Source of the DNA: Halomonas sp. MCCC 1A13316 | GTDB lineage: Bacteria; Pseudomonadota; Gammaproteobacteria; Pseudomonadales; Halomonadaceae | Direction: 5' to 3' | DNA length: 64,000 nt | NCBI RefSeq assembly: GCF_014931605.1 | Contig: NZ_CP053382.1 | Coordinates: 2,790,001-2,854,000 of the forward strand | In this document: positions 1-9,357 of the stretch, one piece after another | How positions within the stretch are numbered: position 1 is the first letter of the stretch | Layout of the letters: the number at the start of each line of letters is the position of its first letter | Position numbers and translations under genes: made by a program | Notes under the pieces: model-generated | Databases searched by the model: none | What the model saw: the letters and a program-made list of their open reading frames with translations, nothing else | What the model was told of the DNA's origin: nothing

Positions 1-157
1 TGGAGGGAATCGTTCCCCAATGGGTGCAATTGCCTCCCAGGACCGGCTGCTTCTCTACTACCGCAACCCTCTTGCCGTGCTTGGCGGCGTTGATGGCGGC
101 ACTTTCCCCGGCGGGCCCGGTACCGATCACCACCACGTCGTAGTTGTGGACAGCCAT
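1..157 (-). CDS. sthA: Soluble NAD(P) transhydrogenase, N-terminal part (window edge)
   Basis: This is the first ~52 residues of a flavoprotein of the SthA family, which moves electrons from NADPH to NAD+ in the cytoplasm. The start ATG is at 157 and the gene runs off the left edge. The fragment opens with the FAD-binding Rossmann motif [10 protein letters not shown] and continues to [12 protein letters not shown], the flavin-proximal segment. SthA carries CxxxxT here where dihydrolipoamide dehydrogenases and glutathione reductases have a redox CxxxxC pair; the Thr is visible, which supports SthA over those relatives. It lies downstream of the NQR operon on the same strand, as in Pseudomonas. 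The remaining ~400 residues are outside the window, so completeness cannot be judged. Confidence 0.9.
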   Translation of the reverse strand, partial: MAVHNYDVVVIGTGPAGESAAINAAKHGKRVAVVEKQPVLGGNCTHWGTIPS

Positions 158-244
158 TGGCTCTTGCGTCTCCTTTCACTTGTCGATGTTGGTTCTCGGC
201 TCCCGGAGGTTGGCGTCGCATATGTCGCGCCAAATATCTTGAGC

Positions 245-511
245 TTAGCGGCGCAAAGCGTCATAGCCCAGATCTGCGCCACGACTCTCGTCGCTGGAAC
301 GACGTGCACTGACCGGCTCACCCTTGCGCTTACGGTTCTCCTCCTCGCATATCTCGTCCTTGCCCCCACAGATATCGCAGCCTTCCTTGAGGCCCAGCTT
401 GTTGAGGCCACCACAGGATCCGGCGATGGGCTTACGCCCCATGATCACACCGATGGCCATGGCCGCCATGATCAGTAGCATGAAGCCCAGTACGACGAAG
501 AAAGTGGTCAT
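245..511 (-). CDS. nqrM: NqrM, Fe-S assembly/maturation factor of Na+-NQR
   Basis: An 88-residue protein with one N-terminal membrane segment (about residues 3-24) and a short cytoplasmic tail with four cysteines: SCGG near residue 33 and a CDIC...C cluster near 45-55. This is the pattern of NqrM (formerly DUF539), which is needed in Vibrio to deliver iron to the intramembrane [2Fe-2S] centre held by NqrD and NqrE. It is the last gene of the nqr gene string, 20 bp after the apbE-like gene and on the same strand, so it is probably cotranscribed. The C-terminus past residue 58 is charged, low-complexity and poorly conserved. Family and context agree. Confidence 0.92.
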   Translation of the reverse strand: MTTFFVVLGFMLLIMAAMAIGVIMGRKPIAGSCGGLNKLGLKEGCDICGGKDEICEEENRKRKGEPVSARRSSDESRGADLGYDALRR

Positions 512-531
512 TGGGTTACCCTCCCGGGCGG

Positions 532-1308
532 CTAGTGTTCGAGCCAGGGCTCGAGAGCCGCGGTATGATGGATTTCGATACCTTGTGGTGTCTTGACAAC
601 AACCCTGGCAGCGCTATCCATGGCCTCAGCCAGTTTTACAGCATCTTCTGGATAGGCCTGCATTAGTTGCGTTGCCTGGCGCATGGCCTGGCTGGCGCTC
701 GGTGCCATGACACTAACCGCCAGTGGAGTCGACAATGTCACCAGTGGCACCACATCTTGTCGAGCAAAGCGGTGCACTATCGCTGCATTCTCTATCCGGA
801 CGTGCCGGGCGCCATCCGGAGCGGGTAGCCCGGTTCGTTCAAGCGACAGCCGCCAGCTCCCCGCAGGAGGAGCGCCATGGCCACGCATCACTCCCCCTAC
901 CTCCACTAACACGGCAGAGAGAGCGAAGCGATGGTCGTCGAGCCACAGCGCCAACCGATCGACGGCAAGCGCATGTGTCATGCGATCCGCTTCATGTCGC
1001 AGTGCCGTTGAGGACAGCCGAAACTCGCCAAAGGCAGCATCAAAGGCTCGGGTAAAGCTGCTTCGCTGCCGTTCGAGACTCGCCAGTTCACCTTCTATGC
1101 CGGCTTCGAGTTCAGCGACCTGATCATGGTCGAGGTCGGCATAGAGGGTGATGTGGTAGCCCGTTCCCAGAGCCGTGCCCTGGATGAAATGCTCGCGGGT
1201 CTGATCACGGCAAGCGCCGAGCACCATGACCACTAACAACGGAAAAAGGAGCCGGGCCGGCCCATCGAGAGCCAGCCCGGAGAATCGCCCGAGGGCGAAG
1301 GGGGTCAT
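532..1308 (-). CDS. Degenerate ApbE-like lipoprotein (FMN transferase homologue lacking key residues)
   Basis: This sits exactly where apbE, the FAD:protein FMN transferase that flavinylates NqrB and NqrC, is expected. Its ATG overlaps the nqrF stop (ATGA). A hydrophobic N-terminus with a lipobox (VLGAC, Cys33) suggests a lipoprotein. ApbE landmarks remain: GTALGTGY (43-51), HALAVDRL (112-119), LVEVGG (134-139) and a SVMAP segment (199-203). It is only 258 residues against ~330-350 usual. The internal GAFDxT region is gone, the SGDY and HxIDPxTG motifs are not recognisable, and the metal-binding Asp of the ADAxxT motif is replaced (AMRQAT, Met209). The frame is intact. I infer a pseudoenzyme or a strongly diverged member; a working ApbE would then be encoded elsewhere. 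Confidence 0.72.
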   Translation of the reverse strand: MTPFALGRFSGLALDGPARLLFPLLVVMVLGACRDQTREHFIQGTALGTGYHITLYADLDHDQVAELEAGIEGELASLERQRSSFTRAFDAAFGEFRLSSTALRHEADRMTHALAVDRLALWLDDHRFALSAVLVEVGGVMRGHGAPPAGSWRLSLERTGLPAPDGARHVRIENAAIVHRFARQDVVPLVTLSTPLAVSVMAPSASQAMRQATQLMQAYPEDAVKLAEAMDSAARVVVKTPQGIEIHHTAALEPWLEH

Positions 1309-2537
1309 CCGCCAAAGTCATCCAACAGGATGTTTTCGGGTTCGACGCCCATATCAAGCAGCATCTTGATGACGGAGGCGTTCATCATGGGCGGACCGCA
1401 CATGTAGTACTCGCAGTCCTCGGGTGCCGGATGGTCCTTGAGGTAGTTTTCGTACAATACGTTGTGGATGAACCCGGTGGGGCCGGTCCAGTTGTCCTCG
1501 GGCTGCGGGTCCGACAGCGCCAGATGCCATTGGAAGTTGGGGAACTCCTCGGCCAACTGGTCGTACTCGTCGTTATAGAAGGTCTCACGCCAGGAGCGCG
1601 CGCCGTACCAGAAGGAAATCTTGCGGTCGCTCTTGAGGCGCTTGAGCTGGTCGAAGATGTGGCTGCGCATGGGCGCCATGCCCGCACCACCGCCGACGAA
1701 GACCATTTCGGCGTCGGTATCCTTGGCGAAGAATTCGCCGAAGGGGCCCATCACGGTCACCTTGTCGCCCGGCTTCAGGCTGAAGACATAGGTCGACATC
1801 AAGCCTGGCGGATGATTGGTGCCGGGAGGTGGTGTGGCGATACGGATGTTGAACTTGAGGATGCCTCTCTCTTCAGGATAGTTCGCCATGGAGTAGGCAC
1901 GAATGACTTCCTCAGTGTTCTTGTGGGAGATCTTGAACAGATCGAACTTCTCCCAGTCGCCACGGTACTCCTCCTCGATATCGAAGTCGGAGAACTTGAT
2001 ATCGTAGGGCGGTGCCACCAGCTGCACGTAGCCACCGGCGCGAAAATCAACGTTCTCGCCTTCGGGAAGCTTGAGATTGAGTTCCTTGATGAAGGTCGCC
2101 ACGTTGGGGTTGCCGATGACCTCGCACTCCCACTTCTTGACCCCGAAGACCTCCTCGGGCACCTCGATCTTCATGTCCTGCTTGACCGGCACCTGGCAGG
2201 AGAGCCGCCAGCCCTCTTTCTTCTCCCGCAAGGTGAAGTGGGACTCCTCGGTGGGCAGGATAGAGCCGCCGCCCTCCTCTACCCGGCACTTGCACTGGGC
2301 ACAGGAACCGCCGCCGCCACATGCGGAGGAGAGAAAGATACCATTGGCTGCCAAGGTGTTGAGCAGCTTGCCACCCGCCTGGGTAGTGATGGTGTGTTCC
2401 GGGTCGCCATTGACCTCGATGGAAACGTCACCGGTGCTGACGAGCTTGCTGCGGGCTGCCAGGATCACCAGGACGAGGCCTATGACGACCACGGTGAACA
2501 TGAACACACCGAGCAAGATGATAGATGTTCCAACCAT
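1305..2537 (-). CDS. nqrF: Na+-translocating NADH:quinone reductase subunit F
   Basis: NqrF is the NADH-oxidising entry subunit of the sodium pump. The 410-residue protein has a single N-terminal membrane anchor (about 4-26), then a plant-type [2Fe-2S] ferredoxin domain with cysteines in [11 protein letters not shown] and a fourth Cys in RLSCQV. A ferredoxin-reductase module follows, with the FAD motif RAYSMANY and the NADH motif [12 protein letters not shown]. It ends in DDFGG, typical of the family. Length matches family norms (~407). It follows nqrE in the operon after 68 bp and overlaps the apbE-like gene by 4 nt. All redox ligands that can be judged by eye are present. Confidence 0.97.
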   Translation of the reverse strand: MVGTSIILLGVFMFTVVVIGLVLVILAARSKLVSTGDVSIEVNGDPEHTITTQAGGKLLNTLAANGIFLSSACGGGGSCAQCKCRVEEGGGSILPTEESHFTLREKKEGWRLSCQVPVKQDMKIEVPEEVFGVKKWECEVIGNPNVATFIKELNLKLPEGENVDFRAGGYVQLVAPPYDIKFSDFDIEEEYRGDWEKFDLFKISHKNTEEVIRAYSMANYPEERGILKFNIRIATPPPGTNHPPGLMSTYVFSLKPGDKVTVMGPFGEFFAKDTDAEMVFVGGGAGMAPMRSHIFDQLKRLKSDRKISFWYGARSWRETFYNDEYDQLAEEFPNFQWHLALSDPQPEDNWTGPTGFIHNVLYENYLKDHPAPEDCEYYMCGPPMMNASVIKMLLDMGVEPENILLDDFGG

Positions 2538-2605
2538 GTCGGTTTCCTATTTACTGTGTGACCTGTTGTCCGGCGATGAGTACACCGCCGGAAACGCACC
2601 TTGGC

Positions 2606-3223
<618 letters not shown>

Positions 3224-3224
3224 T

Positions 3225-3893
3225 TTACACGGCCTCCTTCGGTTGAGAGTTTTCCTTCATCTTGAACTCGTTCGCCTCGATCTGCTCCGGATGGGTAGAG
3301 CGCAGTGCCCAGATGAGCAGGCCGATGATGAAGAATGCCGACGGCGGCAGCAGCAGCAGGCCGTTGGGCACGTACCAGCCACCATCCTGTACGGTAGGCA
3401 GAATGGTGAAGCCGAACACGCTGCCGGAACCGAGCAGCTCGCGAACGAAGCCAACGGTCATCAAGATGAAACCGTAGCCCAGCCCGTTACCGATGCCGTC
3501 GAGAAACGACAGTCCCGGCGAATTCTGCATGGCGAAACCCTCGGCACGCCCCATCACGATGCAGTTGGTGATGATCAGGCCGACGAACACCGAGAGCTGT
3601 TTGGACATCTCGTAGGCGTATGCCTTGAGGATCTGGTCCACCACGATCACCAGCGAGGCGATGATGGTCATCTGTACGATGATACGAATCGAGGACGGGA
3701 TATGGTGGCGTATCAGCGACACGAACATGCTCGAGAAAGCCGTCACGAAGATAACGGCCAGCGCCATGACCAGCGAGACGCTCATGCTGGTCGTCACCGC
3801 CAGCGCCGAGCAGATGCCGAGCACCTGCAGGGCGATGGGGTTGTTGTTGAAGATCGGGGTCGTCAGGACGCCCTTGGGAGTCACAGCGGACAT
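3225..3893 (-). CDS. nqrD: Na+-translocating NADH:quinone reductase subunit D
   Basis: NqrD is the pseudosymmetric partner of NqrE in the membrane. The 222-residue protein has about six transmembrane helices, with the paired cysteines in LGICSAL near residue 28 and [10 protein letters not shown] near 111. The length fits the family (~210) with a short charged C-terminal tail. It lies between nqrC (11-bp gap) and nqrE (1-bp gap). Confidence 0.97.
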   Translation of the reverse strand: MSAVTPKGVLTTPIFNNNPIALQVLGICSALAVTTSMSVSLVMALAVIFVTAFSSMFVSLIRHHIPSSIRIIVQMTIIASLVIVVDQILKAYAYEMSKQLSVFVGLIITNCIVMGRAEGFAMQNSPGLSFLDGIGNGLGYGFILMTVGFVRELLGSGSVFGFTILPTVQDGGWYVPNGLLLLPPSAFFIIGLLIWALRSTHPEQIEANEFKMKENSQPKEAV

Positions 3894-3904
3894 AGTCAGG
3901 CTCC

Positions 3905-4717
3905 TTAAGCTTCAGCTTCGAGTTCGACGTCAGCTTCTTGGGCTTCCTCCGGATCGATTCCCTCACGGAACCGCGCCAGATACGTACCGAAACCCTCTGG
4001 GCTCAGCCAGAACTGCAGCATATTGGTGACGCCGTTACTGGTCAGGGTGGCGCCGGACAGAGCATCTATCTCGATTTCGTCATTGGCGCCGCCCTTGGTC
4101 AGGTGGATGTCGGGGGCCAGATCCTCGCTGTCTTCGAAGATTTTCTTGCCTTCCCACTGAGCCTGCCAGCGCGGATTATTGACCTCGGCACCCAATCCTG
4201 GGGTTTCACTGTGCTCGTAGTAGGTGATGCCGACGATGGTATTGCCATCGCCTTCCACCGACAAGAAGCCACGCATCAACCCCCACAGACCCTGGCCACG
4301 GATCGGCAAGATGACCTGATCCGGATCCTCAGCGTCGCCGACCAGATAGACAGTGGCATAGTTCTCGACGCGGCTCAGACCCGCGATGTCGCGGTCGCCG
4401 GACAGGGTGCGCCCCGTGGCCGGATCGCGCGCCGCTTGGAAATGGTCGAAGGTTTCCGGATCGAACTCGTCGGTGTATTCACCCGTGCGCATGTCGACCA
4501 CGCGTGGAGTGACTTCGCGGAACGCCTCCTCCACATCCATGCCCGGCTCGTACAGGTTAGCCACGCTCAGGATATTCGTCTTGCGATCGAGCTCCTGGTT
4601 GAGCTGCTGTTTGGACCGCAGCGCCACCGCTGCGGTCGACACGATGACCGAACACACGATACAGAGTGCGAACGCCACCGTGAGAATCTTCTTGATGGAG
4701 TTATTGCTCTGTGCCAT
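3905..4717 (-). CDS. nqrC: Na+-translocating NADH:quinone reductase subunit C
   Basis: NqrC carries a covalent FMN that relays electrons across the complex. The 270-residue protein has one N-terminal membrane helix (about 10-32) and a periplasmic FMN-binding domain. The flavinylation motif SGATLTS is present near residue 225, with the acceptor Thr at its end as in Vibrio NqrC, so the substrate site for ApbE is intact even though the neighbouring apbE copy is damaged. The start ATG shares one base with the nqrB stop (TGATG), which points to coupled translation. The C-terminal tail is rich in Glu and Ala. Confidence 0.96.
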   Translation of the reverse strand: MAQSNNSIKKILTVAFALCIVCSVIVSTAAVALRSKQQLNQELDRKTNILSVANLYEPGMDVEEAFREVTPRVVDMRTGEYTDEFDPETFDHFQAARDPATGRTLSGDRDIAGLSRVENYATVYLVGDAEDPDQVILPIRGQGLWGLMRGFLSVEGDGNTIVGITYYEHSETPGLGAEVNNPRWQAQWEGKKIFEDSEDLAPDIHLTKGGANDEIEIDALSGATLTSNGVTNMLQFWLSPEGFGTYLARFREGIDPEEAQEADVELEAEA

Positions 4718-5943
4718 CAGGCGATCTCCTCGGCCGGCACACCGACACGCCGCATGCGACGCTTGATGTTGGCCTGTACAAAGAAGTGGTCGATCAACGG
4801 TGCGAACAGGTTGGCGAACAGGATCGCCAGCATGATCCCTTCAGGGAACGCCGGGTTGACCACACGGATCAGCACGGTCATCACGCCGATCAGGATGCCG
4901 AAGATCAGGCGGCCCGGGTTGGTCATGGAAGCGGACACCGGGTCGGTCGCCATGAACACCATCCCGAAGGCGAAGCCGCCAATCACCAAGTGCCAGTACC
5001 AGGGCATGGCGAACATCGGGTTGGTCTCAGAGCCGACCAAGTTGAACAGCATGCTGGTTCCCGCCATGCCGAGCAGGCAGCCCAGCATGATTCGCCAGGA
5101 GGCGATCTTGGTCCATAGAAGTACCGCAGCCCCGATGAAGATAGCCAGCGCCGAGACCTCACCCACTGAGCCGGGTAGATATCCGATGAAGGCGTCCCAC
5201 CAACTGTACTGTGTGGTCAGCTCTGCCATGCCCTCCTGGAAAGCGATGGAGAGCGGCGTCGCACCGGTATAGCCGTCGGCCGCGACCCATACTGCATCAC
5301 CCGAAATCTGCGCCGGGTAGGCAAAATACAGGAAGGCACGGCCGGTCAGTGCCGGATTGAGGAAGTTCTTGCCGGTGCCGCCGAAAATTTCCTTGCCGAT
5401 CACCACGCCGAAAGTGATACCCAGCGCCACCTGCCACAGCGGGATGGTAGCCGGTAAGACCAGGGCGTAAAGCACGGAAGTAACGAAGAAGCCTTCGTTG
5501 ACCTCATGGCCGCGCTTGACGGCAAACAGCACTTCCCAGAAGCCCCCCACGACGAAGGTCACCAGGTAGATTGGCAGGAAGTAGGTGGCGCCGAGTACGA
5601 AGTTGGCCCACAAGCTGTCCGGGTCGTGGCCCGAGGCAAGCACCATGAGGATGGCTTCGCGCCAACCGTCCATTGAGGCATAACCGTCGGCAATGGCACT
5701 GTTGGCCAGCCAGCCGGCGTTCCACATACCGAAGAACATCGCCGGGAAGGTGCACAACCACACGGTGATCATGATGCGCTTGAGATCGATACCGTCGCGC
5801 ACGTGGGCCGTGGTCTTGGTTACGCTGGGCGGTGAATAGAAGATGGTGTCAACCGCCTCGTACAGCGGGTACCACTTCTCGTACTTGCCGCCCTTGTGGA
5901 AATGCGGTTCGAGATTGTCGAGCGTCTGTCGGATACCCATCAT
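4717..5943 (-). CDS. nqrB: Na+-translocating NADH:quinone reductase subunit B
   Basis: NqrB is the large membrane subunit that binds riboflavin and a covalent FMN and is central to sodium movement. The 408-residue protein has about ten transmembrane segments. The flavinylation motif appears as [10 protein letters not shown] near residue 230, matching the SGAT-type site. The N-terminal region (about 1-55) is soluble and conserved. It shares a base with the nqrA stop and with the nqrC start, so nqrA, nqrB and nqrC are tightly coupled. Length is within a few residues of the family norm (~412). Confidence 0.97.
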   Translation of the reverse strand: MMGIRQTLDNLEPHFHKGGKYEKWYPLYEAVDTIFYSPPSVTKTTAHVRDGIDLKRIMITVWLCTFPAMFFGMWNAGWLANSAIADGYASMDGWREAILMVLASGHDPDSLWANFVLGATYFLPIYLVTFVVGGFWEVLFAVKRGHEVNEGFFVTSVLYALVLPATIPLWQVALGITFGVVIGKEIFGGTGKNFLNPALTGRAFLYFAYPAQISGDAVWVAADGYTGATPLSIAFQEGMAELTTQYSWWDAFIGYLPGSVGEVSALAIFIGAAVLLWTKIASWRIMLGCLLGMAGTSMLFNLVGSETNPMFAMPWYWHLVIGGFAFGMVFMATDPVSASMTNPGRLIFGILIGVMTVLIRVVNPAFPEGIMLAILFANLFAPLIDHFFVQANIKRRMRRVGVPAEEIA

Positions 5944-7292
5944 CAGGCCTCTTTCTCGATCATGGTGAGGTTGTCACGCAGGATGGGACCGTATTCGTAC
6001 TTGCCCGGGCACACATAGGTGCACAGCGCCAGGTCCTCTTCATCCAGCTCCAGACACCCAAGCTGCATGCCTGCCTCGATGTCTCCGACGATCAGCGTAC
6101 GCAACAGCTGGGTCGGTAGAATGTCCAGCGGCATCACTTGCTCGTAGGCACCTACCGGCACCATGGCCCGCTCGGAACCATTGGTAGAAGTATTGGGCGC
6201 ATAGTTGCTGAGCCCCTTGAACTTCGACAGGTAGATCCCCAGCACCGAGTGGCGGTTATTACCCGGCGACAGCCAACCCAGGAAGGCACGCTTGTTGCCC
6301 TCTTCGAGCAGAGTGAACTGATTGTGGAAGCGGCCCAGGTAGCGCAGGCTGCCTTCCGCGGTGAAGCCGGAGAACACCGAGCCGGAGATCACGCGCGTAT
6401 CTTCGGGTTGGAGGATTTCTCCCGCCAACAGTTCCTCGGTGCTGGCGCCGATCCGCGTGCGCAGCAGGCGTGGCTTCTCGGCGCGCGGCCCACCCACGGC
6501 GACGATCCGCGCCATGTCGAGCCGGCCTTCGGCGAACAGCTTGCCAAAAGCGATCACGTCCTGATAGCCGATGTGCCAGACACGCTTGTGCAGAGCGACC
6601 GGGGAGAGGAAGTGGATATGCGTACCGACCAGGCCGGCCGGATGTGGGCCGCCGAAGGTCTCGACCTGCACGCCTGCCACGTCGCCGCCAGGAATCTTTG
6701 CGTCGGGCGCAGTACACAGGAAGACTTTGCCCTGGGTTAGATTGGACAGAACCTTGAGCCCATCTTCGAAGGCCTCGGCCTGCTCGGCGATGACGTCGGC
6801 AGGATTCGCGCACAGGGGGTGCGTGTCGACGGCAGTGACGAAGATGTCAACCGGCTCGCTGTCGAGGGCCGGGCTGCGTGAGAAGGGGCGCGTACGCAGC
6901 GCCGTCCACAGCCCCGATTCGACCAGTTGATCGACGACGACCTGTCGTTCGAGGGACGCGAGCTTGTCGCGTCCATGGGCCGTGAACTCGATCGCGTCCT
7001 CGTTCTCGTCGACCTGGATCACGACCGAGAGCAGCTTGCGCTTCTCGCCACGGTTGATGGCGACGACTTCGCCGGCAGCCGGTGCCGTGAAGCGCACGCC
7101 GGGGTTCTTCTTGTCGGTGAAGAGGAGTTGGCCCAGTTTCACCTTGTCCCCTTCCCGGACCTCCATGGTCGGCTTCATGCCGACGTAATCGGTGCCCAGG
7201 ACAGCCACGTGACGCACGGCTCGCGCATCCTCGATGCGCGGCTCGGGCGTCCCCATGATGGGGAGATCCAGGCCTTTCTTGACTTCGATCAT
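5943..7292 (-). CDS. nqrA: Na+-translocating NADH:quinone reductase subunit A
   Basis: NqrA is the peripheral cytoplasmic subunit linked to quinone binding. The 449-residue protein starts with the characteristic [11 protein letters not shown] segment and ends with the [15 protein letters not shown] region (seen as [12 protein letters not shown]), both typical of NqrA. Length matches the family (~446). It is the first gene of the operon. The leader upstream holds a perfect TATAAT on the minus strand at 7420-7425, giving a leader of roughly 120 nt. Confidence 0.97.
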   Translation of the reverse strand: MIEVKKGLDLPIMGTPEPRIEDARAVRHVAVLGTDYVGMKPTMEVREGDKVKLGQLLFTDKKNPGVRFTAPAAGEVVAINRGEKRKLLSVVIQVDENEDAIEFTAHGRDKLASLERQVVVDQLVESGLWTALRTRPFSRSPALDSEPVDIFVTAVDTHPLCANPADVIAEQAEAFEDGLKVLSNLTQGKVFLCTAPDAKIPGGDVAGVQVETFGGPHPAGLVGTHIHFLSPVALHKRVWHIGYQDVIAFGKLFAEGRLDMARIVAVGGPRAEKPRLLRTRIGASTEELLAGEILQPEDTRVISGSVFSGFTAEGSLRYLGRFHNQFTLLEEGNKRAFLGWLSPGNNRHSVLGIYLSKFKGLSNYAPNTSTNGSERAMVPVGAYEQVMPLDILPTQLLRTLIVGDIEAGMQLGCLELDEEDLALCTYVCPGKYEYGPILRDNLTMIEKEA

Positions 7293-7658
7293 AGTCTCGC
7301 CCAGTTGATGGATCGGAAATGCGAAGGAAAGGGGTTCGAATGGATTCGAATTCTTGTTGGGTCAGTACGTTACCAGTCAGGCCCGAAGTACTTCGGACCA
7401 CCCCGAAAAAATCCACAGTATTATAAAGACAAGCGCGACCAAAGACCACACGGCCTAAGGTCGCAAAAGGGGGTATAAAAGCGCTCTACGCTTGGCTTCG
7501 GCACGGTTCAAGAGGCGTTGAAAGGCACTTGAATCAAGGGTTAGGCGGGTCCCGATGAAGCGGGTCGAGCGTACACAGGCGCTGCTCAGAATGGCATGAA
7601 GATGACCTGGATCAGCCATTCCCGACCCCGTGGGTCGGAAATGGCCGGCAGCACGAGG
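7293..7658. promoter_or_regulatory. 366-bp intergenic region with nqr promoter and leader palindromes
   Basis: No gene is visible here. On the minus strand a perfect -10 box (TATAAT, 7420-7425) faces nqrA; I see no good -35 at 17 bp, so an activator may be needed. Downstream of it the leader holds a perfect 14-bp palindrome CCGAAGTACTTCGG (7383-7396) and an inverted repeat with 7-bp arms, TTCGAAT-GG-ATTCGAA (7335-7350). A short hairpin sits at 7622-7638 just past the GAPDH gene. The rest (about 7430-7620) shows nothing I can name. Confidence 0.6.
7622..7638 (-). terminator. Weak hairpin after the GAPDH gene
   Basis: The arms CCGACCC and GGGTCGG pair around a 3-nt loop, about 20 nt after the gene's stop. 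No T-run follows on the minus strand, so this is at best a weak or factor-assisted terminator. Confidence 0.4.
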
Positions 7659-9122
7659 TCAGCCCTGAGCGCGGGGCAACTTCAGGAAATGCACGTTGGA
7701 GATATGTTGCAGGATGCGTACCACCTGGCAGCTGTAGCCGAACTCATTGTCGTACCATACGTAGAGCACCGCTTGCTTGCCACTGGCGATGGTCGCCTTG
7801 GCATCGACGATTCCGGCATGGCGGTTACCGACGAAATCGGACGACACCACCTCGGGCGAATCGACGTAATCGATCTGTTTCTGGTAGGAGGAGTCGATCG
7901 ACATGCGGCGCAAGTAGTCGTTGAGTGCCTCGGCGTCGGTCTCGCGTCCCAGGGTCAGGTTGAGGATGGCCATGGAAACGTTGGGAATCGGCACACGAAT
8001 GGCGTTGCCGGTCAGCTTGCCGGATAGCTCCGGCAACGCCTTGGTCGCCGCCTTGGCGGCACCGGTTTCGGTCAGCACCATGTTGAGCGGTGCACTGCGC
8101 CCGCGGCGGTCGCCCTTGTGGTAGTTGTCGATCAGGTTCTGGTCGTTGGTGTAGGCGTGAACCGTCTCGACGTGGCCGCATTCGATGCTGTACTCGTCGT
8201 TGAGCACCTTGAGCACCGGCACGATGGCGTTGGTGGTACAGGAGGCCGCGGACAGGATATTGTCGTCCGCCACGATATCGCCATGGTTGATACCGAAGAC
8301 GATGTTCTTGATATCGCCCTTGCCCGGAGCCGTGAGCAGCGCCTTGGAGACACCCTTGCATTCGAGGTGTTGGCCGAGGCCCTCTTCGTCGCGCCAAATA
8401 CCGGTGTTGTCGACTACGACGGCGTTGTCGATGCCGTAGGCGGTGTAATCGACATCGCTAGGCTTGTCGGCGTAGATCACCTGGATCACGTTGCCGTTGG
8501 CCGTAATGGTGCGGGTTTCGTAGTCGACGCTGATGGTGCCGTCGAACGGGCCGTGGACCGAATCACGACGCAGCAGGCTCGCGCGCTTTTCCAGGTCCTT
8601 GGCGATATCGCCCCGGCCACGCACGACGATGGCACGCAGACGCAGAAGATTGCCGCCACCAGCTTTCTCTACCAGCACCCGCGCCAGCAGGCGACCGATA
8701 CGACCGAAGCCGTACAGCACCACATCCTGTGACTGACCGTTGCTGCCATCGGGGTCGTGGGTATCGACGATCTCGGCCAGTTCCTCGCGCAGGAAGGCCT
8801 TAGCGTCGCCCCCACCGCGCTTCTTGAAGATCACGCCCAGTTTGCCTACGTCGACATGCGCCGGGCCCAGATTGAGCTCGGTCATGGCCTGGACCAAGGG
8901 CAGAGTATCCTGCACCGAGAGCTCGGTGCCCTCAACCTTCCTGACGAAACGATGATCCTTCAGGATGCGGATCACCGAGCGGTTGAACAACGAGCGCCCG
9001 TAGAGGGTGGTGACCACGTTGTTGTGGCGATAGAGGCTGCCGATCAGCGGGATCATTTGTTCGGCAAACGCCTGATTGTCGTGCCATTCCTGGAAGACGG
9101 TCTCGAGGGGTTGCTGACTCAC
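7659..9122 (-). CDS. Long-form glyceraldehyde-3-phosphate dehydrogenase
   Basis: This is a ~487-residue GAPDH-like enzyme of the long Gap3 type found next to mfd in Pseudomonas. Classical GAPDHs are ~330 residues. Here an N-terminal extension of roughly 125 residues precedes the NAD-binding motif YGFGRIGR. The catalytic cysteine lies in SAASCTTNAIVP, and the family segments NLIDNYHKGDRRGR and WYDNEFGYSCQ are present. I chose the GTG at 9122 because GAGAGG sits about 6 nt upstream and homologues begin at this point; an in-frame ATG at 9158 would add 12 residues. The role is probably NAD(P)-linked triose-phosphate oxidation or gluconeogenesis; the cofactor cannot be read by eye. Confidence 0.88.
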   Translation of the reverse strand: MSQQPLETVFQEWHDNQAFAEQMIPLIGSLYRHNNVVTTLYGRSLFNRSVIRILKDHRFVRKVEGTELSVQDTLPLVQAMTELNLGPAHVDVGKLGVIFKKRGGGDAKAFLREELAEIVDTHDPDGSNGQSQDVVLYGFGRIGRLLARVLVEKAGGGNLLRLRAIVVRGRGDIAKDLEKRASLLRRDSVHGPFDGTISVDYETRTITANGNVIQVIYADKPSDVDYTAYGIDNAVVVDNTGIWRDEEGLGQHLECKGVSKALLTAPGKGDIKNIVFGINHGDIVADDNILSAASCTTNAIVPVLKVLNDEYSIECGHVETVHAYTNDQNLIDNYHKGDRRGRSAPLNMVLTETGAAKAATKALPELSGKLTGNAIRVPIPNVSMAILNLTLGRETDAEALNDYLRRMSIDSSYQKQIDYVDSPEVVSSDFVGNRHAGIVDAKATIASGKQAVLYVWYDNEFGYSCQVVRILQHISNVHFLKLPRAQG

Positions 9123-9256
9123 GTGAAGCCTCTCTAATAGTCGTAAATTCCTCGTCATTATCCCGTTCGCGCTTCGCTGGGGCAATCGCAGGATGGTCGC
9201 AGGTGATGTAGGGGGATTACAGAAATCGATGGTTGACTACAAGCACTGCGTCGGGC

Positions 9257-9265
9257 TGGTATGAT
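9257..9265 (+). promoter_or_regulatory. Putative extended -10 promoter for mfd
   Basis: TGG-TATGAT (9257-9265) is an extended -10 element about 95 bp before the chosen mfd start. A TTGACT lies at 9233-9238, but the spacing (21 bp) is long, so recognition may depend on the extended -10. Confidence 0.4.
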
Positions 9266-9357
9266 CGCTCACCTAGCGGATGCAGTGACTCCCAACCAGG
9301 CATTGCATGCGGCCTCGACGACCAGCACCCACGACCGACGAAACGCCTGACGACATC

